Assembly: GCA_030844895.1 (NCBI GenBank)
Contig: CM061223.1
Span: 10,985,994-11,049,993, forward strand
From: Ambrosia x helenae
Taxonomy: Eukaryota > Streptophyta > Magnoliopsida > Asterales > Asteraceae
Direction: 5' to 3'
DNA length: 64,000 nucleotides
Made by a program: the position numbers and the translations under genes. Each line of letters begins with the position of its first letter. The stretch's first letter is position 1. Of this stretch, positions 1 to 11,814 are shown in pieces. The notes beneath the pieces are model-generated. The model saw only the letters and a program-made list of their open reading frames with translations, had not been told where the DNA came from and made no database searches.

Positions 1-1830
1 AATCATTTTGAGAATTTATAAAACTTACATCTCCAACTTTGTAATCTACCTGAATTCATTTCTACATGGTTGAATGTACATTTTGTTTATTTTAAAAAAC
101 TTGATACGATTTGTTTTATGTTTTATTCAATGGTATTTATTTTAGCAAATTACATTCAACCATTAATAATTCAATCATCATTAATAATATCCATTTAACC
201 GAAAATCAATTAAATAAAATTATTAATAATTTCCTATATTTATATTAATTCTCAATATAAATTAATTAAAATTAATTCTCCTAACCGAGATTAATAACTT
301 CCTTAAAATAATTCAATCATCAGTAATAATATATATTTAACCGAAAATCAATTAAATAAAATTATTAAATTTCTATTTTCTAATTTTTTAAACAAATTCA
401 AATTCTCACTATGTAAACAATTTTAATCTCAGTTATGTAATCATTTTAAGAATTTATAAAACTTACATCTCCAACTTTTTAATTTACATGAGTTCATTTT
501 TAACAAACTTGATACGATTTGTTTTTTGGTTTTATTCAGTAGTATTTATTTTAGCAAATTACATTTGCAATATATTGTTTACAAGCATAATCTTTTTAAT
601 ATCTTCTTTTACATTTTCATTTGATATATAATGATGTATATGATTATCTTTTAATCTTGATGCTTTTAATTATTGAAAAATCTGAAAAAATTAATTACGT
701 GTTTGTTTTCAGTACACGGTAACACTCATTTTGTTTCATTAAAAAGATTCAATGATTATACCAATGTCTGCTGAAACCTTACTTTCAGAAAATAAGGTAT
801 TTCTATACTTACTTTATTATATAGTTTTTTTTTATCTTCAAAGGAACTTTTTAATTAATAATTTATGTTTTAACAAAGAAATATGCAATATATTTTTTAT
901 TACAGGGTACTTACACCGTTACGATTTTTTATTAAATTTTAGTAAAAAATAAAGTATATAACTATTATATAAATTTAATCATTGAATTATCAAAGCCGTG
1001 TTTCTAAAATAAACTTTGTTTTAAATGGTAATAATTAAATAAAATTCATAAAAATCAATTTATAAGTTTTCAACTGTAAAGTTTCAAAAAATTTGAGTTT
1101 TTAGTTTAAATTTTTAAAATTTTTAAATACGAATTTTATATTTTTTATTTTAAATCATATCAATTATTAATAACTTACTTTAAATAAACCAATCATCATT
1201 ATTAATATGTAGCTTAGACCGTAAATCAATTCAATAAATGTTTAGATTTTCTGATGAAAACTATAAATATCAATTCAAAACACTAAATTAATTAACTTTA
1301 TTATTTTATTTTTATTTTATTGAATATGTGGTTTTCATTATATGTTTCATTTCTTGAATAATTGATTTTCATTTAAATTATGTTTAGTCATAAATCGACA
1401 TATATATGATAACCCATATTTCCTCAACTGTTTATAAGTTATAAAAAATAAAAAAATATAAACCATACCCATTAATGTATACAATTTATAAAATATTATT
1501 TTGAAATTTTTAAATTTTCAGTTTGAATTTATTTGAAATTTGAATTCAAACTTTTAAATTCGAATTTATATTAATTCTCCCAATCTAGATTAATAACTTC
1601 CTTAAAATAATTCAATCATAATTAATAACATATATAACTGAAAATCAATTAAATAAAATTATTAAATTTTCTATTTTCCAATTTTTTAAACTAATTCAAA
1701 TTCTTACTATATAAACAATCTTAATCTCAGTTATACAATCATTTTGAGAATTTATAAAACTTACATCTCCAACTTTGTAATCTACCTGAATTCATTTCTA
1801 CATGGTTGAATGCACAATTTGTTTATTTTA
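1..1830. repeat. AT-rich block of diverged direct repeats
   Basis: A stretch beginning AATCATTTTGAG and running about 90 bases occurs at 1, 439 and 1737. A second stretch containing TTTAACCGAAAATCAATTAA occurs near 190, 335 and 1625. The order and spacing (about 440 bp between the first two) suggest an old tandem or segmental duplication inside a non-coding repeat. The only open frame (752-952) is low-complexity translation and is not called. No terminal repeats were found, so the repeat class is unknown. Confidence 0.6.
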
Positions 1831-1831
1831 A

Positions 1832-3715
1832 TGACATGGCACTCAAAGAGTGTATTCTTTTCATTGAATGTGTCATGTGTCATCCCATGTGGCAAGGGCT
1901 TTATTTTAGGAAAATAATAATTTAAAATTTAAAAACAAAATTAGATTTTTATCTCTAATGTTTTCTCCCATTACTTTTAAACGTTAATATCTTTTATATA
2001 CGGGATTTTTTAAAGAAAAAAATTACACCAAATTAACGAGCGTTTTATTATCTTTCCAACGGGTACAATAGTGCTATATAAAAACGGAGAAAAAAACGAC
2101 TATTTTTTGTGTGGTTTTGTTCATACAGGAAAAAAAACACAAAGTGTTCAGGTTATTCATTAATCATGTATAGGCAAGTCATTAGTTATGTTCAAACCAA
2201 TAAATATGATTTTTATTTACAACATGTGTTAGCATTGGAGTTGTACATTGTTTTAGGTTAGGTTTTAATATTAGAGTTATACAGTGTTTAAGGTTATGCA
2301 CTAACATTGAAGATACATTGTTAATTGTTTTAGGTTAAGTGCTACCTGAAGCTTTTCTGCATGTAACTGTAAAACGCATCAGTCTATTTCAGGTGTAAAA
2401 TTGATATTTCAAATTAGATTTCTCAACCTGGGACGCTCCCGGGATATATTAGTTTAAAAAAAATTGTTGGTTTGGGTCGGGCCTGGGATTAGGTGATACC
2501 CGACCCAATTACCCTTTTTTTTATATTAGAATATGATAACTTATGACAGAGATTTGTTTAAAATAATAATATTCATTAATCATATAATGGCAAGTCATTA
2601 ATTATGTTGTCATATTAGATATATTATTATGTCATATTAGATATTTCAACCCGGGACGCTCTCCAACAGGTAATTGCTATGTTTTCTTTTTCTACCATAT
2701 TCTGAAATAGCTCAAATCTTATTGTATGCAGTTAAAGACCTTTAACTGAATGTATTGGTGCTAAACAATCTTTGTCCCTTGAAGTGCTTGGGATCTTAAT
2801 ATTATGTTTTAGGTGTTGATGTTGTAAGGTGAAATGGATCTTTTGGTATATTTTTTTAAAAGTATCTAATGTAAGTTGATACATAGATGCCATTTTTATA
2901 GTTTAGGTACTTCTAATTTTATTCACTTTACTTAGATTTTTCAACCCGGGATGTCATACTCTTATGCAATCTCTCCTTTGAGAGATGCCACATAGGATGT
3001 GATGTGGCAAGTGTAAACCAATTAAAAAAAGGAATAAATATTATTTAACCTAATCTATTATAATCTTTAACCTAATCTATTAAATACCTAATCTACTAAA
3101 TCTAAATATTAAATCTTTAATATTTTTTCTCTCATGTTTCCTCCCATAACTTTTAAATGTTAATATCTTTTATATACAAGATTTTTTAAAGAAAAAAAAT
3201 TATACCAAATTAATGAGCGTTTTATTATCTTTCCAACGAGTACCATAGTGCTATATAAAAACGGAGAAAAAAATGACTATTTTTTGTAACCCAACAGGTA
3301 TTGTGTCGGGTTTGGGATTAGTTTAAAAAAAATTGTGGGTTTGGGTCGGGTCTGGGATTAGGTGATACCCGACCCAATTACCCGAAACAACATACCCAAA
3401 TTCCCGAACTATATACCCGATCATATACCCATGAATTTTTTAACGCATCACATAACCCTTAGACTAATGCGTTCGATATTTCAATAATTAACTTTTTTTT
3501 CTTATTTCATGTTAGTTCTGTTTAGAATGATTGATTACAAACTTCCGAATTCATTTGTAATGGCACTAGATTTATACCCCGACGCAGAGATTCGATTTTT
3601 TTTATATTTGAATATGATAACTTATGATAGAGATTTGTTTAAAATAATAATAATAATATATTTTATTAAGTTATATTAAATATTTCAACCCGGGACGCTC
3701 CCGGATAAAAACTAG
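1832..3715 (+). mobile_element. Helitron-like non-autonomous sequence, probably more than one copy
   Basis: The right end has the Helitron 3' signature: a short GC-rich hairpin (CCCGGGACGCTCCCGG, 3689-3704), about 7 bases, then CTAG at 3712-3715 followed by T. Similar hairpin sequences occur near 2434, 2645 and 2943, so several truncated or tandem Helitron ends seem to be stacked. A direct repeat of about 170 bp (1960-2130 and 3118-3290) supports two related copies. Another motif, rich in GACCCAATTACCC, is repeated near 2500 and 3375. No Rep/helicase coding is present. The left end is only where homology with the preceding repeat stops; no clear TC start was identified. Confidence 0.6.
3689..3715 (+). 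other. Helitron 3' terminus (hairpin plus CTAG)
   Basis: The arms CCGGGA and TCCCGG pair around a CGC loop, followed by ATAAAAA and CTAG, with T as the next base. This fits the CTRR end and A/T insertion preference of plant Helitrons. Confidence 0.65.
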
Positions 3716-3953
3716 TATTAGATATTAGAAAGGTTATATAAATGTTTTCCTTTTATTGATTCGAGCAAAAAGTAAAAAGATAAAATTAATTATAAAAAAA
3801 TGATATAGTAAGAGTGGTGTTCGGTTTAGGGTTGGTTTGGTGGTTGACGATGAGGGATACGATGTTAGTGGTGGTTTTGGTCTTACGGTGGTGGTGGTGG
3901 TTGGTCGTTAGGGTGGTTCTTCGTGATGACGGTTGGTGTTGATGGTGGTGTAC

Positions 3954-3957
<4 letters not shown>
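3716..3957. other. No gene seen
   Basis: This stretch carries runs of GGTGGT and no recognisable feature. It leads into the CT microsatellite. Confidence 0.5.
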
Positions 3958-4004
<47 letters not shown>

Positions 4005-4078
4005 TCTCTCCCCCCTCTCTCCCCCTCTCTCTCTCTCCCCCCTCTCTCTCTTTCACCCCGCCTCTCTCTCTCTCTCTA
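3958..4078. repeat. (CT)n microsatellite
   Basis: About 120 bases of CT and CTCC repeats. The open frame through it reads Ser-Leu and Pro repeats and is not a gene. Confidence 0.9.
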
Positions 4079-5002
4079 AACCTTAATGGTAATGGTGGTG
4101 TAGCGCTGGAGGGACCGGAACAGAATCCGACTTATAAAAGGAAAACACCTTCGTCGTCAGCCCTAACTAACTATAGTCAGACGGTAATTAATTTTGTTAC
4201 CGTTGCAACCATTTGGAATCTGTACCGTTACAGTTTGGTCTATAAAGACACCTTAATCTAATACAAAAAATCACACAATAAACCGGTTATACTTTAATCT
4301 TTTCGTAAAAATGGTCCCGTGGAATGCAAATGAGGATATCGCGTTAACAATGGCATACCTGGTAGTGAGAAACACGTGGGTTCATGAAGTCGATACCCCA
4401 ATTTCGTTTTGGCACCGGGTGTCGGGGATATTCAATAATTTAACCGGCACAAATGACCACTCCAAGGATTCGCTCGTTCGTAGGTGGATTCTTCTCTGGT
4501 CCAGGTGTCTCCGTTGGAACGTCCTCTATGAAGCCACGATGGAGAGGCACCCTAATGTTAAAGAAGACATTGCAATCCAACTCACTCGCGGCGACTACTA
4601 CCGTGCACAAATGACTAACTTCACCCATTTTGCGTCATGGCGAATGTTGCGAGATTTATTTAATAATTAATGTTTACGGTTGTTTAATGTTTATTGTGTA
4701 ATGGTTTTTAAATTTTGAATGAAAGTTAACCGTGACAATTATTTTATGCGAATGTATGATTTGTATAGGGGTAAACGATAAAAAAAGGTCAAAATATAAA
4801 CGGTCAAAAATAAAACACGGTCAAAGGTGAAAGAAAAACGTGGCATATTATCATTGGTCAAAAAAAGGACCGTTTCTTTGTACCAGCACTGTAACAAGAA
4901 CCAGAAAACGATTCACGAGAACCCTACCAGCACATGTGGCAGCAGTATTACCGTGCTGGTAATGGGTACCCATACCCAATTCTGGTGACGTCCCATCCCC
5001 CC
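4079..5002 (+). mobile_element. PIF/Harbinger-type element, 5' end uncertain
   Basis: The 3' part matches the two better-bounded elements at 9542-10628 and 58626-59748. It has subterminal CCAGCA/TGCTGG repeats, a GGGTACCCAT block, and the terminal stretch GGTGACG...CCATCCCCC ending near 5002. It carries the same single small Myb/SANT ORF and a TATA box (CTATAAAG near 4240). I could not find the left terminal repeat, which may have been lost next to the CT microsatellite, and no clean 3-bp target duplication was seen. The start given is the end of the microsatellite, not an observed boundary. Confidence 0.55.
4311..4670 (+). CDS. Small Myb/SANT-like (trihelix) protein of a PIF/Harbinger element
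   Basis: Intact ORF of 119 residues starting MVPWNANEDIAL. The pattern is that of a Myb/SANT-like DNA-binding fold: Trp near residue 4, acidic NEDIAL, FWHRV near residue 33, a central SLVRRWI, then ERHPNV and a terminal WRMLRDLF. It aligns by eye with the ORFs at 9862-10233 (minus) and 59043-59413, with the same length and block order. Proteins of this type accompany the transposase in PIF/Harbinger elements and bind DNA with it. No transposase is encoded nearby, so the element would depend on another copy. A TATA-like CTATAAAG lies about 70 bp upstream. Its intactness next to decayed relatives may reflect recent activity, but expression is unknown. Confidence 0.7.
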   Translation: MVPWNANEDIALTMAYLVVRNTWVHEVDTPISFWHRVSGIFNNLTGTNDHSKDSLVRRWILLWSRCLRWNVLYEATMERHPNVKEDIAIQLTRGDYYRAQMTNFTHFASWRMLRDLFNN

Positions 5003-5015
5003 TCAACATCCCATT

Positions 5016-5018
<3 letters not shown>

Positions 5019-5065
<47 letters not shown>
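5019..5065. repeat. (AT)n microsatellite, left flank of element A
   Basis: About 23 AT units. It directly abuts the terminal GGGAAGGGAT of the next element. A similar tract lies at its other end (9332-9356). Confidence 0.95.
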
Positions 5066-5068
<3 letters not shown>

Positions 5069-6229
5069 AAGGGATATTGTGAAAACCCTTTGTTAGAGAG
5101 AAAACCCTAGAAACCCACTCTCAACCATTGATCTACTTCATCTAATGGCTAATATTAAAAGTTGGTTTTTTATTTAAAAAAATGGTTGATTAAAGAACAA
5201 AAAGGACATGTAAGGGCATAAAAGGAAAATCAATCTCTCTCCTACTTTTCATATTTCTTATCCCAATACAATCACCTCTCTCTTAAAGACCCATCACAAT
5301 CATCTCTCTCATCTCTCCTCTTTCTTCATCTTCTTAGTGCTCTTCATCTTCTTCATCTTCTTTCTTCATCTTCTTCATCTTCTTGTGAGTAACAGAAGCA
5401 AGTGACGGGTAGTGTTTATGGTGGTTCTAGTAACAATCATCTCTCTATTCTCACCTCTTTCTTCATCTTCTTAGTGCTCTTCATCTTCTTCATCTTCTTT
5501 CTTCTCTCTCTTGCCATAACTCTCTCTCTCTCTCTCAAGTCTCTTTTTTTTTTGTTATGTGTATTTTTTTAGTGATTTTTTTTGCTAGTGTTAAAGTTGT
5601 TGGTTTCCGGTAGTCGGAGGTGTGGCCGAAGAAGATAGATCCGCCGGAGAAGACCGGTCCGACCCCTCTCTCTCTTGGCGTAACTTTTTCTCTCAAGTCT
5701 ATTTTTTTCTTTGCATTTCTCTATCGTTGTTGTTGAATGGTAGCAATAGTGGTGGTGAGTGGTGGTTCCATCTCCCTTCTCCTCTATCATTCCCTCCCTC
5801 CCACGACCTTAAATGTTTAGATCCGACGACATTGGTGATGATCTTCAATTTTAACAGGTATGTATGTGTTCTTGATTTGGGTTTTTGTTGGGTGATAACC
5901 CAGTTTTTTATTTGGGTTTTTTTTTTCATTTATTCAGTTTTATTATTTTTATATAAGAAAATTGAAGTGGGTTTTGCTTTGATTGTGAAGATATTCATCC
6001 GCGGTGTTAGAAGGTGACCGGAGACGGTCAGAGAGGATGTCCAGTGTGTACAGAAAAGAAGGGGTTGAAGGTGTTCTTTGTGGTTGTGTCCTTAATGTGG
6101 TTGTGTCCTTAAACAAGTTCTTTGTAGTTGTGTCCTTAATGTGTAATTTATTTGTCAGAATATGTAACATGTGTTATGTTTTATAGATGTTCTTTGTAGT
6201 TGTGTCCTTAATGTTTGGTCTGAATGGGA

Positions 6230-7172
6230 GATTCAGCACAAAAAACACTGTTATAATTTCTGTTAACACGTGTTATTGTTATGGTTGTAAGCTAACATGT
6301 GTTAAGTTAAACAAAAGAGTAAAATACTATGTCAGTGTGAGATGTGTGATCACATGTGTTATCCTTGTGTATGCAAATATGGTAACACGTGTTAACCTGG
6401 TAAAAACCTTTAAACCACGTTTGTGGTGTTTAGAGTGAGACGTGTATTAACAGTTGGTAGTGCTTGATATATGTATTAACACGTGTTAACCTTGTTGACT
6501 ATGTTGGCACGTGGATTAGAGTTAGACATGTATTAACAGTTGTTTATGGTGGATTATACTAACACGTGTTAACCACGTTGACTACGATGACAAGTGGATT
6601 GCACGAGCATTGTCATTTTTTCGAATTGACTAACAACTGTTAACATATGAATAACATGTGTTATATATAAAACCCTGGTTGAGGCATAAGTTGACAAAGT
6701 TGGCAGTTGAGGAATAGTTCTTGTCAGTTTTGGCAATGACTAACAACTGTTAACAAGATAATACAAAGTAGCATTTTACGCAACCACATACAGCCTAGAT
6801 TCCAAAAGGGACACCATGGGCGTCGCATATTTTAACTTATACATAATAAAGGTTTTAAAAAGATCATACGCACTAAGTAACCGCTAGACGCAAAAAAAAA
6901 CATGGCGACATAGATACCCAATTCATATGAAAGCCATACAAGAACAAACAGCTGTGTTATCACTTTCATTAAACTTAACGTGTGGGAATCAGCACAAAAA
7001 ACACTGTTATAATTTCTGTTAACACGTGTTATTGCTGTGGTTGTAAGCTAACATGTGTTAAGTTAAACAAAAGAGTAAAAACTATATCTGTTTGAGATGT
7101 GTGATAACATGTGTTATCCTTGTGTATGCAAATATGGTAACATGTGTTAACCTGGTAAAAACCTTTAAACCC
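6230..7172. repeat. Direct repeat of about 187 bp inside element A
   Basis: 6230-6416 and 6984-7172 match closely, from CAGCACAAAAAACACTG to GGTAAAAACCTTTAAACC. Several differences fall in the palindromes: AACACGTGTT in the first copy is AACATGTGTT in the second, a C-to-T change at a CpG. Confidence 0.85.
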
Positions 7173-8425
7173 CTACGAACAAAAAAGAGTAATACTGGGT
7201 GTGTTTGTAAGGTGTGATAACAAGTGTTACCCTTGTTGTATTAACAAACTATTAACACACGTTATTACAAAGTATCATTACAAACTATTAACCACTTAAA
7301 CAAAATAAATCTAGTAACTCTATACATTGAGTAGAAAAAAGAAAACGTTATTAAAAAGTTTTTCTACATATTTTTCTCGGCTTCCTTCGACTTCGTTTGT
7401 TAACATAGGTTAACTAGTGGGGGTCTTCGTTATCAACTGCAAAACAATAGATGAGATATTAACCGGTGTGACCAACTCATCATCTAACATACTAAAATAG
7501 GAGTAACACATGTTACTCGGGGCCCAAATGTGAACATGTGTTAACAAACACAATTGTGGTACACCATAAGGCGGATGGTTTAGACAGCCAACATATAGAT
7601 CAACTAACATGTGTTAGTTTCTGACCAAAATCATATATCTGGGTTATGCCTATTGCATGTAGATTCAAGTGACTGTCAACACCAAAATCAACAACTTACA
7701 TAATAACACTTAGCATTCATATTCAAAAGGGACACTATGAGGGGTCACATAGTTTAAGTTATACATATCAAAGTTTTTAAACATCATAAGCACTGAATAA
7801 CCGGCAAAACTGTTACGTGTAGATAACACGGCCAAAAAAAAAACTGAAAACAACGGCTCAGTGCTACACTTGCATGGCTGATGTGAGACTACTATGCCGA
7901 ACCTCCGGTCCGGCGGTTCTCTTGAAGTTGCTGCTGTGGCACCATTTAATAGTTTCGTGAATCGTGACCAACGACATACTTGTTGTAGGTGCGGCATAGT
8001 CTAGGTGCCTTGTTTGGCCTCTCTTTAAACTGTCTAGTAACTGAACTTGAGCTCAATTAGATTCCAACAATTACCATCTGAAAACACAAAAATATAAGGT
8101 GTTAACATGTGTTACCCAACCATCATCTAACATACTAACATAAAAAACTGATTTAAAGAATAGTAAATCGAAAAATCTTGTGGCATCATGTGTTGCCATG
8201 ATCTATGACCCTTCCAAAAACAATAATATTATCTCGTCAGGCATTTCATCAAACACATGGAGTGCATATATCCAAAACAGAAAAGACATTATAATTACCT
8301 TCCATACATTCACCATTAACTTTAAATGGACATCCATATATCCAAAATACAAAAGACCTTATAAGTAGCTTCCATACTATCACCATTAACTTCTAACATA
8401 CTAACAGAAGTAACACATGTTAACC
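6250..8425. repeat. Array of TTAACACGTGTTAA-type palindromes
   Basis: At least fifteen copies of the pattern TAACAYRTGTTA lie near 6254, 6293, 6350, 6381, 6478, 6560, 6653, 7016, 7048, 7103, 7138, 7502, 7530, 7607, 8104 and 8410. Several contain the G-box core CACGTG. They are spread through non-coding DNA with otherwise unlike flanks. They could bind a transposase or host bHLH/bZIP proteins; this is inference. Confidence 0.8.
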
Positions 8426-8630
8426 CAGTCAGGCATTTCATCAAACACATGGAGTGTATATATCCAAAACACAAAAAGACATTATAAAAAAAAGAGAGAA
8501 CTAGATAAAAAGAATCTAATCAACAACAAACAACAAGTAAAACACAACATTACATTCTTCACTAAAATTAACACAAAAACAATAATATTATCTAGTCAGG
8601 CATTTCATCAAACACATGGAGTGCATAAAC
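8236..8630. repeat. Three copies of a 30-bp repeat
   Basis: The string GGCATTTCATCAAACACATG and the following GAGTGYATA occur near 8238, 8437 and 8596, with partly shared ATATCCAAAACA flanks. Confidence 0.8.
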
Positions 8631-9331
8631 TTTAATCAACAAATTTACCTGCACAAACACGATAATCTTTTCGGGGGACAAACAATAAGAATAGAGATCA
8701 TCACCACAGTTTCAAAATAAAAAATCTGTACACATAGCCGCTAAAAAATGTCTAGCAACAACCCAAAACAGAACACAGAGACAAAAACATAATAAAAAAA
8801 CATTACTCCAAAAAAGGTGAAAACAAAAAAAAAACACTAACCTTCGGATGATATATTAAAATATATATTAGGGTGAGAAGTTCAAAAGGGAGAAAACAAA
8901 AAAACACTAATCTTGAGTGCCCTTATATAAAAATGAAGGGAATGGGAGATAAGATCATCGTCGATTGTTGAGAAGATATATTGAAATCTTGAGTGCCCTT
9001 AGATGGAAATGAAGGAGATAAGATCATCGTCGGTTGTTGAGAAGATATATTGAAATCCATTTTGAGGTGAGAAGGAGATGGATTTTTTGAGAGCTTAGAT
9101 GAAAATGAAGGGAATGGGAGAGATTGTGTATTTGAATGGGGTTGGTGTGTGATGATGGTACTTTGTACCAGAGAAAAAGAAAGTTGGAAGTGACAAGGGG
9201 GTGAATTTACTTGAATGCTCTTAGAGATAATAAAAAATGAATTTTTCTTTGAGTGATGTGGCAAATCCTTAACCACATATTGAGTTTCTAAAGTTTTTTC
9301 TCTAAGAAGAGTTTTGCATGGATACTTATAC

Positions 9332-9356
9332 TATATATATATATATATATATATAT
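9332..9356. repeat. (AT)n microsatellite, right flank of element A
   Basis: About 12 AT units next to the element terminus. The following stretch to 9538 holds no recognisable feature. Confidence 0.9.
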
Positions 9357-9861
9357 TCATAAACAATTAAATATTAATATTTTCTACTCACAAACACATT
9401 AAAATAATATAGGATATGACTGATGAATGTGAACCCCCACATATAGGGTTTACTTTGGTTTCCCATATAGTTTGAGGAGGAGAAATGAGGTTCAGACTCC
9501 AATGTAGGAGTGAAAATGAACAAAATATCATATTTTTCTTAGGGGATGGGGCGTTATTAGAATTAGGCACGGGTATCTTATTATCAGCATGGTAACACTG
9601 CCGCCATCCGTGCTGGTAGGGGTCCCGTGGACCGTTTTCTGGTTCTATCGAACGGGCTGGTAACCGTGTATTTTCTGATTTTTTATTAACTATAATTCCT
9701 TTTTTAATTATTTATAACCGTTTGGAAGCAACATTTTTGTTTATTTTTTTTACGTAAACCGTTTAGTGTTAAAATAAATTCAACCAAAAGTAAATAAAAA
9801 ACATAAAACAATATTTATTAGTATTAAACATAAATAAAATACATAAAAACATAGTAGATAA

Positions 9862-10233
9862 TTAGAGTTCACGCATGAGTTGCCAGGCATGGAGATGCTC
9901 AAAGTTGCCGTTGTAACGAGCCGTATACTTCACCTGGGTCAACTCCATAGCCAACTCCGGCATAATGCCTGGGTGCCGGGTCATGGTTTGCTCATAGCAG
10001 GTGGTCCACCGATCACATTTGTTTTTTAGATCGGTCCATTTCCTCTGTAGGCTCTCAATTGTGCGGTCGTTTTCGCCGACTTGGGCTTTGAAGTCACACA
10101 AGACACGGTCCCAGAAGCGTGTGTTCCTGCTCCCGGAGCCTTGGCGGCGTTGTCGTTGCAAGGATGGGTCGTTTTGTGCGTCTCTAACGCACACGACCAG
10201 AGCAATTTCTTCATTTTCGGTCCAGCGAGTCAT
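9862..10233 (-). CDS. Small Myb/SANT-like protein of a PIF/Harbinger element
   Basis: Intact ORF of 123 residues beginning MTRWTENEEIALVVCV. Features seen: TRW at the start, NEEIAL, an Arg/Gln/Gly-rich loop (RQRRQGSGSR, residues 28-37), FWDRV, the helix IESLQRKWTDLKNKCDRW, then MTRHPG and a terminal HAWQLMREL. Spaced Trp residues with a SLQRKW helix are typical of trihelix/Myb-SANT DNA-binding folds. It aligns end to end with the broken copy at 59043-59413 and, more distantly, with 4311-4670. In PIF/Harbinger elements such proteins bind element DNA and help bring the transposase to the nucleus. The reading frame is undamaged. Confidence 0.75.
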   Translation of the reverse strand: MTRWTENEEIALVVCVRDAQNDPSLQRQRRQGSGSRNTRFWDRVLCDFKAQVGENDRTIESLQRKWTDLKNKCDRWTTCYEQTMTRHPGIMPELAMELTQVKYTARYNGNFEHLHAWQLMREL

Positions 10234-10278
10234 TTTTGTGGGTTTTGTTGATGTTGAATTGTGTTTTCACCACCGTCG

Positions 10279-10286
10279 TTTATATA
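10279..10286 (-). promoter_or_regulatory. TATA box of the Harbinger ORF
   Basis: On the minus strand it reads TATATAAA, about 46 bp upstream of the ATG. The related element at 58626-59748 has ACTATAAAAACC at the equivalent place. Confidence 0.6.
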
Positions 10287-10632
10287 CAAAAATTCTCAAC
10301 CGTATTGCATGTAAAAAACAATTTTCCTGACGGTTAGATAAGACCGACTTAAATGGAAATAATTTTTTTTATCGTGTTGGGTGGAGAGGGTTGATTAATA
10401 AACACGGACTAACAGTTTGGTGTTGCAATTTATAAACCGTGTGTATTTTAAAAAAAAATATTTGTATTTGTATTTAAATGAAAAAAAGAAAAAGAAAAAC
10501 AAGAATCAGTGGAGTGCTGCCTACAAAAAAGTGAATCAGTGAAGTAAATCAGTTCAATGATGTAACAGTGCATAATTGGTTAAAATCAGTGAAAGAAAAA
10601 ATGAATTCTAGTAGCACCCCTAACGCCCTTAT

Positions 10633-11125
10633 AACTTGGCTATAGGGAATGGGATGGGGACTCGTTGTGAGTGTTGTTATAATTCTGTTTGTCATGGTTA
10701 TAGACATGATTTTCTTTTAACATAATTCAGACTAGACATCACTTAACTTAAAAGTATTCACATTGAAGCGTCTAAATCATACATTGAAGCTAGCATGGGT
10801 GGTGGCGGTGCACATTTGCGAAAGGCAAGTACTAATGTGCTATAACGATATGCTTAGCATTAAAAGAGGTTGAGATTTTTAAACCTACTATTACATATAT
10901 GAATTGCCCATGTTCATGTGCTATAACGATATGCTTAGCATTAAAAGAGGTTGAGATTTTTTTAATCTGCTGTAAACGCATCATGAGAGCCCATTTTCGT
11001 AGTATAAACATTAGAACAACTTTCTTTAGCATTAAAAGTGGTTGAGACTGTTTACTTCTTTTATCATTTTTTATTAAGTCATATTAGATTTTTTAACCCC
11101 GGGACACTCTCGGGGTAATCAGCTA

Positions 11126-11126
<1 letters not shown>
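10633..11126 (+). mobile_element. Helitron-like fragment with 3' terminus
   Basis: The right end shows the hairpin CCCCGGGACACTCTCGGGG (11097-11115) followed by CTAG at 11123-11126 and T. Two direct copies of a 47-base stretch beginning ATGTGCTATAACGATATG lie near 10832 and 10916, with a partial third near 11022. No coding capacity and no clear left end were seen, so the start given is only the end of the preceding Harbinger element. Confidence 0.55.

Positions 11127-11127
<1 letters not shown>

Positions 11128-11166
<39 letters not shown>
11128..11166. repeat. (TA)n microsatellite after the Helitron end
   Basis: About 19 TA units immediately after the Helitron terminus. Confidence 0.95.
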
Positions 11167-11171
<5 letters not shown>

Positions 11172-11814
11172 TCCAGGGTTAGTATCAAATACACAGTGAA
11201 AGAAAAATAGGAAGTCGTAGAAAGGGTATCAAACGGACTCCGATTGAACTCATTTAAGCGGCATTGGAACCGTTTCATCGAACCATATGATCTTAGTTTT
11301 TAGGTTTTCATTTTTTTGACTTTTAGATTGTAGTTTTTTAGAATTTATGTTATATCATTGTGTCTTTTATGTAGCATTATGTCGATCTTTATCTTATTTT
11401 CATCATTGTGTCTTTTTTTTTCAGAATTGTGTTATATTTTTTTGCATTGTGTTATATTTTGTCGTTTATTGTGTCATATTTGATGATTTATTGTGTTTTT
11501 TGTATCATTCTCACCCTTCTCATTTTTGTTATACTATGTAGAATAACTTAACTCATAATTTCCAAACAATTATCACGTTTATGTTGACTTGGTTATATGT
11601 GTCAAAACGTGGTGCATTGTTAACTGCAAACAAAATCGAGTTGTTGTTTTCATCACAAAAAGCAATAGCAGATATAGATAGAAATGATAGTTACATACAT
11701 AAGATAGAAATTTGATAGTTACATATATGTCACTTAATCACATATATAACACGCCAACATGAAGGGACTACATGATCATATGTAGACATTATATAAAACA
11801 TATCTCATATAAAA
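11167..11814. other. No gene seen
   Basis: AT-rich DNA with several ATTGTGTY copies between 11355 and 11500. It could be the remaining half of another TA-flanked element, but no partner terminus was found. Confidence 0.4.

Larger units (their letters stand above)
5066..9331. mobile_element. Element A: 4.3 kb TA-microsatellite-flanked transposon
   Basis: Both ends abut (AT)n tracts. The left end reads GGGAAGGGATATTGTG then AAAACCC. The inverted right end reads GTATAAGTATCCATGC then AAAACTC, and similarity between the ends continues for about 50 bases. The interior has CT-rich leader-like sequence (5230-5550), short non-conserved frames, a direct repeat of about 187 bp, an array of CACGTG palindromes and GTTGTGTCCTTAATG repeats near 6085-6210. 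No transposase was seen. The ORFs near 5622-6438 have no recognisable domain and I do not call them genes. Insertion into TA microsatellites recalls the rice Micron elements; superfamily assignment is open. Confidence 0.65.
9542..10628 (-). mobile_element. PIF/Harbinger-type element with TTA target duplication
   Basis: TTA occurs on both sides (9539-9541 and 10629-10631). The left end reads GGGGATGGGGCGTTA and the inverted right end GGGCGTTAGGGGTGC, an imperfect terminal inverted repeat. The 3-bp TWA duplication and small Myb/SANT gene fit PIF/Harbinger. Subterminal CAGCATGGTA and TGCTGG repeats match the element at 58626-59748. The 1,087 bp length leaves no room for a transposase. One ORF and a promoter lie inside, both on the minus strand. 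Confidence 0.8.

Noticed and set aside
3923..4261. 112-codon frame through the CT repeat
   Set aside because: Most of it is Ser-Leu-Pro translation of a microsatellite, with no conserved segment.
6250..8425. CRISPR-like array from regularly repeated palindromes
   Set aside because: Repeats are short, irregularly spaced and in plant DNA, with no spacers of even length.
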